Positions 1 through 9,577 of a DNA stretch of 64,000 nt are shown here, piece after piece; the stretch's first letter is position 1; every line of letters begins with the position of its first letter. This stretch comes from Teratosphaeria epicoccoides. Lineage: Eukaryota > Ascomycota > Dothideomycetes > Mycosphaerellales > Teratosphaeriaceae. The notes below the pieces were generated by a model, which saw only the letters and a program-made list of their open reading frames with translations, was not told where the DNA came from and did no database searches. The stretch is taken from assembly GCA_021401465.1 (NCBI GenBank), contig JADDMT010000065.1:110167-174166 (forward strand), read 5' to 3'. A program made the translations under genes and the position numbers.

Positions 1-302
1 GGCCATGATTCTGGCTGCGGGGTCGGACGGCAGAACAAGTGGGAGGACGATATGGGGCAATTGGTCTCGCAGAAAATGGTGGACAGATTGCAGACATTTC
101 CATGACTACATAGAGAAGCAGATGAGCTCCCGGGGCTGACTCTACCGAATGTTCTGGGCGAGAGCTAGGAACCCACGATGGAACTTGAATGCCGTTAGGT
201 TGCAGGCACCTGCCACGTACGCTTGGCGCTAAGCACGTTCCGTCTCTTCGCACCACCCTTCCGGCGTCGTGTGAGTGCGCAGGCTGGCAAGGCAGTGTCG
301 CA
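1..302. other. left edge, no assignable gene
   Basis: Two plus-strand frames are open from the first base and stop near 113 and 140, so the 3' end of a gene lying further left is possible, but the few dozen residues do not resemble a family I recognise. The rest is the 5' flank of BUD22. Confidence 0.3.
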
Positions 303-1744
303 ATGCTCAAGCGGAAGAGAGAGGCAGGAGATGATGGATCCGCGGAAGCCGCACACCGGGGAGCAGCGCAGCAGCGGGTACAGCACAAGCTCAAAGTGGG
401 CGTAGTCAAGCTGGGCCATGCGTTCAAGATCGCAAAGGGCTTCGAGAGGCAGAAGCTGTCGAGGAGGCTGAAGACCGCGCAAAGCGAGAAGAAAGAGCTT
501 GATGAGCAGCGCATAAGTGCGGAAATCAGTGCGATCAAGGTGCGGCATGAGCGATACACCGCATGAGGACGTTATGGTAGGCTGACAAGCGGCATGTAAG
601 ACAGACACTCAATACGTCTGCCTCTGCTCAACATTTTCTGTACAAGACTTTGTCCAAGATCAAAGTCGTGGCCGCGTCGCCGAAGCTCCCAAAGGAAGTC
701 ACGGAGCATAACGCACTTTCTGCGAATGCTTCGTTACTAAATGTCCATGCTCGTCTGTGCAACTCGAACCCGGTGAAGGATGCCCTGCAGCCTGTACTCA
801 AAGATGTCGGCAAGTCGTTAGGGGTGGATGTGAGCAAGAATAACGGTTCGAAGAAGAAGCGACTTCGAGCAAAGGATCACGAGGATGCTGCGGTGAGGGA
901 GAAGGCGATTGTACAGAAGAGATATCTGCAAGCTGCCGACGACTCCGAGTCCAGAGAGGACGATGGGCAACAGAACGGCGGCGCCAACGGCGCAGGTTCA
1001 GACGACTCTGAGGAAGCCTTTGCACGATTCGATGACCGTTTGGCATTCTCCGGAGCTGAAGCCGGCGAAGACGATGGCGCCGGTGATGACCTCAGTGAGG
1101 ACGGCAGTGACATAGACGTTGACGTCCTGGAGAAGCAGCTTACCGCAGAAGGTGTGCAGCGATCTCGAACCAAGCTCAAACCTTCGCAGGCCAAAAAATA
1201 TGACCACGCAGCCGTCCTTGCGCTGTCCGGGTCAGGTGACGACGTAGACAGCGCTCCATCACCAGAGCCACGGAAGGCACCGGCTCCCAAGAAGTCCGCC
1301 TTCATCCCATCCCTAACTCTGGGTGGCTACATCTCTGGCTCAGGCTCAGACATCGATGATGACTTGGACATTGCACCCAGGAAGAACCGAAGAGGTCAGC
1401 AAGCGCGCAGAGCGATTGCAGAGAAGAAGTACGGAGCGAAGGCTAAGCATCTGCAGAAGCAGGATCAGAAGAGGGATCAGGGCTGGGATCCCAAGAGAGG
1501 TGCTACGGAAGGTGGGACAGGTGACAGGCATGGGAAGGCTGGACCTAGAATTGTGGGCAAAGGCGACAGAGAGAGACGGCGCGATGGTGGTAGAGGTGGT
1601 TTTGAGCAGTCAACGCGAAAGCTGGAGCCTAAGCACAGGGATGATAGTGGTCCTATCCATCCTAGTTGGGAGGCCGCGAAGAAGGCGAAAGAGAGGAAGG
1701 AGGCGCCGGTACCGTTTCAGGGCAAGAAGATCACGTTTGACTGA
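303..1744 (+). CDS. BUD22: Bud22-like ribosome biogenesis protein
   Basis: Two exons, 303..539 and 647..1744, give about 444 residues with a 107-bp intron (donor GTGCGG, acceptor TACAAG, phase 0). The N-terminus is basic and coiled (KLSRRLKTAQSEKKELDEQ) and joins across the intron to KIKVVAASPKLPKEV, as in Bud22. The middle is acidic and Ser/Asp-rich; the C-terminus ends in HPSWEAAKKAKE followed by FQGKKITFD, the family signature. Bud22 is a nucleolar factor needed for 18S rRNA maturation and small-subunit assembly. The ATG at 303 is chosen because it starts the conserved MLKRKR stretch; an upstream in-frame ATG at 189 would add an unconserved leader. The assignment is firm; the exact donor is less so. 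Confidence 0.9.
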
Positions 1745-2098
1745 AACGCAATGCTACAGATTGCGAGGTGGAGTAGAGACGTCGGCTGCACCATCGTGAG
1801 AAACAAGGCCGGGTGCAGCATATTGGTCTCTGTTCGGTCTCGAGCTTCATTAACATGTGCACATGAGCAGTGGCATAGTACAAGCCAGCAGTACCATCGT
1901 CGAGACGACCGCCGAAGCATGTGGAAATAGGAGCATCGTGAAGCCTTATTCAGCACGGCATCCGTTTACCAAGCTGTCTATGTGTATCTCGGCCTAATGC
2001 CGTACCATGCATGCATCATCGTCACTGCCGCCAGCGATCTCCACCGGAGTCCGCCAGCTTCCTCTGTGCCCACGAACCTTGATATCACGCAGCCTGTC
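1745..2098. other. convergent 3' intergenic spacer
   Basis: Lies between the ends of BUD22 and the minus-strand secreted-protein gene. I see no coding frame with biased third positions and no repeat. Confidence 0.5.
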
Positions 2099-2633
2099 CT
2101 AATAATCTGGGCAGTTGAAGCCCGTCTGGAGCAGGTCGCCGTTCGGGAAGAGCTCGTCGAACATGGCGTTGAGGGTACCGCCGTTATTCTTCGGGCACTT
2201 GTACTTGATTTGCGCGTAACCGTCGCCAGTGTCGCCGACTGCGTTGCGGCATTAGCAAGAGTCCGGGTACTGTCAAGAGGGTCTGAGGAACCTTACTGCA
2301 GTCGAATGAGTACTCAAAGGCGCTGCTGCAGATGTCATCGATGGCGTCGTTGAGGATACTGCACTCCTCGGTGACATCGTCGTCCCTACGTGGAGGACAT
2401 GTTAGCGACCCTAATTGGCTTACGCGGCAAATCCGACAACTTGTGAATTGCTCATGGACTTACCAAGTCATGCCAATGTTCGTCTCGTAGCTCGCATCAG
2501 CGCCATCGTTGTCTTTGGCTGTACAGGATTGTCCGCCGGCGTCAGGGTCGGACGCGCGCTTCTCGAGGCTGAGGGGAGAAGCGATGGTGATGCCAGCGAA
2601 TGCGACGATCGAGAGGATAGTGAAGAGCTGCAT
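2099..2633 (-). CDS. small secreted cysteine-rich protein (candidate effector)
   Basis: Exons 2464..2633, 2297..2385 and 2099..2238 (minus strand) join in frame to 132 residues. Introns are 78 bp (GTAAGT...CGTAG) and 58 bp (GTAAGG...CGCAG). The protein opens with a hydrophobic signal peptide (MQLFTILSIVAFAGITIAS), then SPLSLEKR, a Kex2-type Lys-Arg site about 26 residues in, suggesting a processed propeptide. Six cysteines remain in the mature part (after GGQS, EE, DI, FD, KYK and GFN), enough for three disulfides; the chain ends in NCPDY. Exon lengths 170, 89 and 140 sum to exactly 133 codons. No family is recognised. An apoplastic or effector-like secreted protein is an inference from signal peptide, size and cysteines. 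Confidence 0.75.
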
Positions 2634-3058
2634 GTTGTCTTGAGGCTCACGGTAATGGTTCCGCAAACGTCTGATGGACGTGTACCTTCGAATCGACGGA
2701 TGAGTGGAAGGGAGTGGTACACGAGGCAGAAGCTTTAGCACGCGAGTTTTGAACACGCTGAGGTATGCACAGACCAATTTGGTATGCTTCCAGGCTGTAT
2801 TCGATCATGCTGACATTTCTCAGGATGAGCGAGGAAGGCACATGAACCTGGCGGCGAGAGTAGGCGGCAAGCGCATCACATGCGAGCCCTTCACCGCTCG
2901 TCATCAGACCTGCTTCGATTCTGTCGCTATACGTTGGCAAGCGGGCTCGACTTCTACGGTGGGAGCAGCCAGTCCTAGCTATCGACTTGACGCCACGCCG
3001 TGCAAGTCGCCATCACATCTTGCGGGTATCATAGTTATCAATGTCGTCTGCCTCGCCT
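2634..3058. other. intergenic, secreted-protein promoter and RING gene 3' flank
   Basis: Contains the upstream region of the minus-strand secreted-protein gene. No further coding frame or repeat was seen. Confidence 0.4.
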
Positions 3059-3889
3059 TCATGCAAACATGTCATCGTACTCTCCATCATCCTCATCAAC
3101 AGGAGGTGGCGGTGGCTTCTCCTTGACTAGCTTTTGGCGGTCGAGTGGGCATGTTGGGTTGAGTTTGAGCCACGGCTGTATACATTCGAGGTCGAAAAGA
3201 TGATCCTTATGGCATGGCAGGCGGACAACCAACGGATGAGAGTCTGCGATGATCAGCCGAAGACTCTGAGCGAGGTGGTTTCCATCACAGGGCTGTGACG
3301 GTGCGTGGAGGGATCAGGAAAGGTCAATCGTCTTCGCAGCACTTGCCATTTAGGCATCTGAGTGAGCTGGGTAGAACCAAACGCTCTCATCATGTAGGGA
3401 ACATTGGTATAGATCAAAGCCAACTCACCTTCGAGGAATGGGTTTGAGCAGATCGGACAACTCAAGTCCTCACTCAAGCTTTTCTTTGGTATTCTCTCAA
3501 GCTGCTCGATGAATTCATCGCTAACGCCTTTGAGCTCTGTAGGAGGCTGCTCGGCACTCGCCATCAGACTCTGCACCAGTTGCTCCATCAATTCATCGTG
3601 ACTCGCAGCTTGTCCATTTCCAGATGCGCCTCGCATCATCTCGTAGGCATTAGCTAGGTTGCGGAAGGCGGCACTGATATCCCGCGGCAGAGGGAGAGAA
3701 TGCGCATTCTGCGGTTGACGCGAGCCAGAAGTATCCACGAGATCAAGTGTAGAGAAGAAGGTCGATAGGTCGGGACGGCGGCGCGGAGGCTCTTGGGCGG
3801 TTGGCTTTGGGATGTTGTGCTCGACTGATCATTGTCAGTATGGGCTGCCCAGATTGAATGATGTCGTGCATACCCTCGTAACCAGACAT
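3059..3889 (-). CDS. RING-type E3 ubiquitin ligase-like protein
   Basis: Three exons on the minus strand (3874..3889, 3429..3824, 3059..3243) give 198 residues; introns are 49 and 185 bp. The first exon is only 16 nt (MSGYE). The RING finger begins with CPICSNPFLE at the end of exon 2 and continues in exon 3 as DSHPLVVRLPCHKDH, ECIQPWLKLNPTCPLDR, so Zn ligands are split by the second intron and only the spliced product has a complete finger. The tail is Pro-rich, then acidic (DEDDGEYDD). RING proteins of this kind transfer ubiquitin from an E2 to a substrate; the substrate is unknown. It is divergent from the TAPT1-like gene, with 168 bp between the two start codons. Confidence 0.85.
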
Positions 3890-4057
3890 TGTTGCGAATA
3901 GAAGTTTAGTGTAGTGCGATGCAAGGTTACATGCAAGGAAGCAAAGATCCAGGCGTTTTCACATGTTGGATTCCGCGTCGCAGCAGCCAACTCACTTGCT
4001 GCATCATCTCAGCATCTATCATCGCAGCAGACATGTGCCAGAATTGCAGCACGCGCG
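3890..4057. promoter_or_regulatory. short bidirectional promoter region
   Basis: Only 168 bp separate the start codons of the minus-strand RING gene (3889) and the plus-strand TAPT1-like gene (4058). Both promoters must overlap here. No TATA box was seen. If the TAPT1 gene used the earlier in-frame ATG at 3914, the gap would shrink to 24 bp, which is the main reason for choosing 4058. Confidence 0.5.
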
Positions 4058-6853
4058 ATGAGCAAGACAGACGGGCCCCCTGGTGAAGCCAAGCCGGAAG
4101 ATCATACCGCAGCCAATGGACAACTTGCCACGCCCACCTTGTCGCCAATTGACGAGGATGGCGAGGCTTCGGTGCGGCCTTTCACGGCACTGAGTCAGTT
4201 GCAAAGTGCTCGTGAACGGGACAAAAGGACAAATGGTCGCTATGGTGAGAGCAGCCATGTCGCGAAAGCCGCCAGTCCACGTAGTCCACAGCGACCGAAC
4301 AGCTCGACAGAGCCGGATACACCCAGGGTACCCAACGCAGACGGCTCGAAGATCTTGAAGCTATCACCGAGGCAGATACATGACTTGGTGACATCGCCAG
4401 ACTCATTGCCAATCCGACCAGCTTCGCCTGCCACTGAGGATATTCCGCTGTTGGAAGGGCTGGGAATCGAAAGTGCTGTGGTGGACGAGCCGCCATCCTG
4501 CAGCGACGAGGTCCGCCGCACCACAACTCAATTGAACGGGACGTCTGTTGCACCTCTTGGAAGCAGTCCGTCGAACCACAATGCACCGCTCTTGCCGAGC
4601 ATCAATGCAACACCTGGCGCAAGTGGACTTGAGCGACCCGTAAGGACTTTACGCTCGACATCTTCGCCTTTGATGCGCAGGAAGCACTCTTCGGGCAAGT
4701 CTGGCAGAGCCAAACCAGACATAGCACCTCTAAAGACCGGCAAGGATGAGCCGCCCGCAGTTCGTGCAGGCGTCAAGCCCTCACCGAGGACTGAAGGCCA
4801 CCCCTCGCCTGTACCCGCTGTCATACCGATGCCGCCTCTATCTTTGCCGACCTATCTACAGCTCGAGTTGGCTTCGGAAAGACCATCACAACTCTACATT
4901 CACCGCTCGGCAGCTGCAGATTTCACATACGAGTCGTCGAGGGTGAAATTTGAGCGGCTGCTGAACTTTCTGTTGTTGCCGCCGCATCTGGAGCAGATTC
5001 TGTGGTTTGGCGCCATTGCTTGCCTCGATGCCTGGTTGTACACATTCACCATTCTGCCTCTGCGATTCGTCAAAGCCTTGGCCATTCTGATGCAATGGTG
5101 GGCTCAGAATGCTCTTCGGGAGGTATTTGATATATGGAGTTATGTTTACAATGGTCTCGGACGCGTATGGCGACGAAACAGAGAAGCCGACACTGCAAAG
5201 CGGCCATCTGTCATAAGAAGTCCCACATCTCGCAAGCCATCTGCCTTGGACGTGCTTGCGGAATCACGGCCGCGATTGAACGATCGTTCGATAGCGGAGC
5301 TGTTCGATCGCAACACAAGGATTCGCCGACGCTTCCGACACCAGCGATCGCGGTCAAAGCCTTCATTACTGCTGCCAGACCACAAGGCAGATATTCTCCA
5401 AGGCCTCCTCATTCTTGCCAGCTGCACAGTCTTGATGTCTTTCGATGCTTCCCGGATGTACCATAGCATTCGCGGTCAGTCAGCAATCAAGCTCTACGTG
5501 ATTTACAATGTGCTCGAAGTCTTCGATCGGCTTCTTGCCGCCATCGGCCAGGACATACTGGAGTGTCTTTTCAGCAAAGAGACGCTCGAACGCGATGAGC
5601 ATGGACGCAGTAAGCTCACTCGCCCGTTCTGGATGTTTTTGCTCGCACTGTGCTACAACGTAATTCACGCCACGGCACTATTCTACCAAGTTGTCACCCT
5701 CAACGTCGCTGTCAATTCCTACAGCAACGCGCTGTTGACGCTATTGATGAGCAACCAGTTTGTGGAGATCAAGGGCACCGTCTTCAAGAAGTTCGAAAAG
5801 CAGAATCTGTTTCAGCTCACGTGTGCGGATGTCGTTGAAAGATTTCAATTGTGGCTTATGCTACTCATCATTGCGCTTCGAAATATCGTGGAGGTCGGTG
5901 GTCTTTCCATGAGCCTTACTTCGGCTTCCTCTGCACCAACGGAGATTGCCGCAATGAATGGTCCAAGCATCCCTCTTGTTTCAGGCTTTGTGATCCCCAA
6001 GGCTTTCACTCTGCTGCCAAAGTGGAGTGGCGAGGTCCTCGGCCCATTCCTCATCGTCCTTGGCTCCGAAGCTTTGGTCGACTGGTGCAAGCACGCATAT
6101 ATCGGCAAATTCAACAACGTCAAACCCGCCATCTATGGCCGCTTTCTTGACGTCCTCAGCAAGGACTACTACTCGCACGCTTTCGCTGACCAGGACTTCA
6201 CCAAGCGAGTTGGTCTGCCCGTAATCCCGCTGAGTTGTCTGTTTATTCGAGCGTGCTTGCAGACTTACCACATGTTCCTGGCGACGCATATGCCACTACC
6301 AATGCCCTCAACGGCTACTGGTATCAGTGTTGACGACCAAGATACGCTTGCGACAGCGCTACCCGCTACGACTGCGGCATTGCAGCATCTTGACCAGGTT
6401 TTCAGGCGAGCTCTTGGCCGATCTTCTTTTGGCGTAGGCACGGGCTCTGATGCTGCCGAATCGAGCTTTAGTTGGTGGAGCATTGATGATCTCATTGCCT
6501 TTACCACCATGATCCTTGTATTCCTCGCGTTATACCTCATACTTTTGGCTTTGAAGTTGCTATTGGGCATGCTGTTACTCTCCTATTCCCGACGTCGCTA
6601 CCGTGGAATGAAGGAACGCGAGTGGCAAAACTACACAGCAGAGGGCAGCAAGCGTGTAGGCGGCTGGGGCGCGGTAGAAGTTGACGAGGAGAAGAGGCGC
6701 TGGATATACGAAGACGACCCGAACGGAATACGCGAGCTGAAGGAGAAGGAAGAGCGAGGTCGGAAGGGCGAGCGAGAGAGAGTTGAGAAAGGGAAAGGAG
6801 ATGGACTGGAGGGTGTGGAGCGATATGCGATGGCTGCCAAAAGGATTTGGTAA
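4058..6853 (+). CDS. EMP65: TAPT1/Emp65 family ER membrane protein
   Basis: A single exon of 931 residues from the ATG at 4058 (MSKTDGPPGEAKPED). The first ~280 residues are Ser/Pro/Thr-rich and disordered. The TAPT1 (DUF747) domain follows: LERPSQLYIHR-like entry, FERLLNFLLLPPHLEQ, then several hydrophobic spans, DILQGLLILASC, MYHSIRGQSAIKLYVIYN, LEVFDRLLAAIGQDILE, and SNQFVEIKGTVFKKFEKQNL, which is the most conserved segment. Further membrane spans and a charged Lys/Glu-rich cytosolic tail close the protein. Yeast Emp65 is an ER membrane protein linked to folding or protection of soluble proteins; animal TAPT1 acts in cilia. Function here is by family only. An upstream ATG at 3914 is in frame but crowds the RING promoter. 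Confidence 0.88.
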   Translation: MSKTDGPPGEAKPEDHTAANGQLATPTLSPIDEDGEASVRPFTALSQLQSARERDKRTNGRYGESSHVAKAASPRSPQRPNSSTEPDTPRVPNADGSKILKLSPRQIHDLVTSPDSLPIRPASPATEDIPLLEGLGIESAVVDEPPSCSDEVRRTTTQLNGTSVAPLGSSPSNHNAPLLPSINATPGASGLERPVRTLRSTSSPLMRRKHSSGKSGRAKPDIAPLKTGKDEPPAVRAGVKPSPRTEGHPSPVPAVIPMPPLSLPTYLQLELASERPSQLYIHRSAAADFTYESSRVKFERLLNFLLLPPHLEQILWFGAIACLDAWLYTFTILPLRFVKALAILMQWWAQNALREVFDIWSYVYNGLGRVWRRNREADTAKRPSVIRSPTSRKPSALDVLAESRPRLNDRSIAELFDRNTRIRRRFRHQRSRSKPSLLLPDHKADILQGLLILASCTVLMSFDASRMYHSIRGQSAIKLYVIYNVLEVFDRLLAAIGQDILECLFSKETLERDEHGRSKLTRPFWMFLLALCYNVIHATALFYQVVTLNVAVNSYSNALLTLLMSNQFVEIKGTVFKKFEKQNLFQLTCADVVERFQLWLMLLIIALRNIVEVGGLSMSLTSASSAPTEIAAMNGPSIPLVSGFVIPKAFTLLPKWSGEVLGPFLIVLGSEALVDWCKHAYIGKFNNVKPAIYGRFLDVLSKDYYSHAFADQDFTKRVGLPVIPLSCLFIRACLQTYHMFLATHMPLPMPSTATGISVDDQDTLATALPATTAALQHLDQVFRRALGRSSFGVGTGSDAAESSFSWWSIDDLIAFTTMILVFLALYLILLALKLLLGMLLLSYSRRRYRGMKEREWQNYTAEGSKRVGGWGAVEVDEEKRRWIYEDDPNGIRELKEKEERGRKGERERVEKGKGDGLEGVERYAMAAKRIW

Positions 6854-7643
6854 CATCGAGACTGCTTGCAAGCATGATGCGAAGTACCTGTGCATCCTTG
6901 ACGGCTCGTCAGCTCGCTCTTCTGCATTTTGCGAATCTCGACATGGAACTTCATTGAATCCACGGCATACAGGCACATGGAAGAAGCCAAGATGTTGAAC
7001 GGCCGCCCGTTGATATAGGCAAATCGATGGCTGGCGCCACGTTGTCTAATGCACCCCGTAAAGGAACCATGCCGATGATGCGCATCTGCCCCTGTCCACT
7101 TTCTTTCAATTGTGCACACCCGCGGGATGCAGTCGTCCATACTGCCGTGGCATTCGAAAGTCGGCGTACCTAGGGGGCACTACTGAGCCGTCGCATATCT
7201 TATAGATGGACTGGCTGGCGTCGTTCCGCCTCCTGGCAGAAGTGCAGTGTAGGTCACACTGCGCATGCGGCGTGTTCAAGTCAGCAGCAAGAGTGCCACG
7301 TCAATGCTTGCATCAGCGCCCCGGCCAAGTCGTCACAAGTACCACGTACAACCGTGCTTTGACCGAACGTTGGGCGGTCACGGAAGAGGTGGCAGTGCAT
7401 GTATACACAAGGCACTTTTGGCTGTACTGCATGTTATTGAAAAGAGACGGGCGTCTACATAGACATTGGCCGCCACGCGCCCCTCAAATCATCCCAGATG
7501 AAACGCCTGTCGTAGCACGCTGAACGAGCGAAGTAGCCAACTTCCAATACAACTCCTAACATCGCATTCGTAAGCAAAGCGTACGTTGCACATTCGCGTT
7601 GGTGTGAGAGATAATGTATACATAACACGCGGGCTGTGAAACC
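6854..7643. other. convergent intergenic spacer
   Basis: 790 bp between the stop codons of the TAPT1-like and ABCG genes. The open frames here are short and lack family motifs. Likely only 3' UTRs and terminators. Confidence 0.5.
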
Positions 7644-9577
7644 TTAGTTCCTCCTCAAGTATAGGACTAGCCATCCCAGCGCTCTGTAGCCAACAATAAT
7701 GGCGATCATGATGCCGACCCACTTGCCGGTCTCCCCAGTCTTGTAACCGTAATTCTGCAGGACGACGTCGCCAGAGATCAGGCATTGGTCCTGGAGGGCA
7801 CTTGCGTATAAGCAAGAGCATGAGCCGTCGGCGTTATGTTGGCATGCGTAGTCACGGTGGCCAAACTCGTTCACCATCATGCCCTGGAAGACGTAGGCTT
7901 GGTAGTCGATGTAGTGGAAAACGTATCTCCAAAATGGATTCAAAGTGTGCGTTGGCACTAAGAAACCACCAGTACACATCCAGAGGCCGTTGGCGAACGC
8001 CGTGCCGGCAAGGGCGACAACGAAGATCGGGATGAGAGAGCTGACAAGCACGACAAGAGACTCGGCAGCAATCAGGTCCAGGAAAAGCCACATGACCCAG
8101 GTGAAGAATGCTTCAGCAGTCGGCCTGAAGTTGGACAGCCAGTATGCGACGATGGAAAACAGGATCGTGATCAGGAAGAGGTATGGCAAGCCAGTAACGA
8201 AATTAGCGATGAGGAAAGAAGACGGGCCGTAGAGACCGTTGGCACGCTCCTTCATGAAGAGCGCGCGATCCTCGAGGTAAGCTGGGATGTAGGCGACGGC
8301 CATGAAAGACATGAAGGCACCACCGAAGAAAATGGCGTTGACGAAAGACTGGATATTGCCTTGGTCGGGTGTCAGACGGAGCCAGACAGTTCCCATCATG
8401 ATGGCCAGACCCATGTACATCGCGATGCGGATTCCGTAGGCGATGATATCACGGTACGACTTGATGAATGATCGGTGGATCAACGCGAAATGGATGGCCA
8501 TAGTCGATGCCGTGTCGTCACGCTGTTCGGTGTTGAGCTCAGTGTCCATGGAATTCCGTGCCATTTCGTCTGTCAACTCGGTGACGGTCGCGGTGGCGAG
8601 TCGGGACTTGTGCCAAGATGAGTGGACCATGTTCAGCTGCTGGTCGACTTCGCTTCGATCGCGAGCAAAGTCGGTGTTCACGAAGTCGATGATGAACTCA
8701 GCAGGGTTCATGTAGAGAGGGATTGGGAAACCACAAGCATCGAAGTATGGCTGGACTTCAGACACTGGTCCGCTGTACGCAGTGCCACCCTGTGAAAGTA
8801 GGAGTAGCCGGTCGAACATTGCGAAAGTCGAGGTGGAGGGCTGATGGATAGATGCAATAACAATCAAGTTGTGCTTTTTGGCGATGTCTTTGACGAAAGA
8901 GATGACCTCGAAGGATGCAGCAGAGTCCAGACCAGAGGTGGGCTCGTCCAAGAAGAGGAGCTTCGGGCTGGTGATTAGTTGCGCTGCCACGCTGACACGA
9001 CGCTTTTGACCACCAGAGATACCCTTCCTGATAGGTGTGCCGATAAGGTTATTTGCTTGCCCGCTAAGACCGAATGCTGTGAGGAGAGCTTCGATGCGTT
9101 GAATCCGTTCGAGCTTGCTGACGTTCTTGGGTAACGACAACCGGGCTGCAAAGTTGAGAGTCTCGCGGACGGTGAGCGAGCCGACCAGGGCATCTTCCTG
9201 CTCAACGTATGCAGAAATGCGACGAAAGGTCTTCGGGTTGGCAGCAGAGCCGTTAATGTATATTGCTGCCTTGACGCTGGCATTGAGCTGAGATGTACGA
9301 TGTGCAAGCACGTTCAGAAGTGTGGATTTACCGGAACCACTACAGACCGGTCAGCATTGTCACACCAGACGACGAGTCATCGATCATACGAAGGTCCCAT
9401 CAACGCCAAGAGTTCTCCTGCCTTGACAATGCCATTGATATCCGACAGGATGGTTTTGGGCTGTTGTGACTGTCGGTCCTTGACCGAGACCGTGACACCT
9501 TTCCAGCCAAAGCTACGGATGTTTGTATTCGTGAGTTGGGCATAATCGCCTCCGATCATCTTCTCGATGTCTGACAT
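7644..9577 (-). CDS. half-size ABCG (White/WBC) transporter
   Basis: Two exons (9390..9577 and 7644..9339) encode 627 residues; the 50-bp intron (GTATGA...TGTAG) splits the Walker A motif between GPS and GSGKST, so the ATPase is complete only after splicing. The nucleotide-binding domain comes first: LMGPSGSGKSTLLN, YVEQEDALVGSLTVRETL (Q-loop region), ISGGQKRRVS (signature), LLFLDEPTSGLD (Walker B), IASIHQPS (H-loop). Six hydrophobic spans follow from about residue 360. NBD-then-TMD order and the length identify a half transporter that must dimerise, unlike full-length PDR pumps. ABCG half transporters export lipids, sterols, pigments or toxic compounds; the substrate is unknown. ATG 9577 (MSDIEKMIGGDYAQL) is the first ATG in the open frame. 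Confidence 0.9.

Noticed and set aside
3914..4057. upstream in-frame start of the TAPT1-like protein
   Set aside because: Would leave only 24 bp to the divergent RING start; the extension is not family-like.
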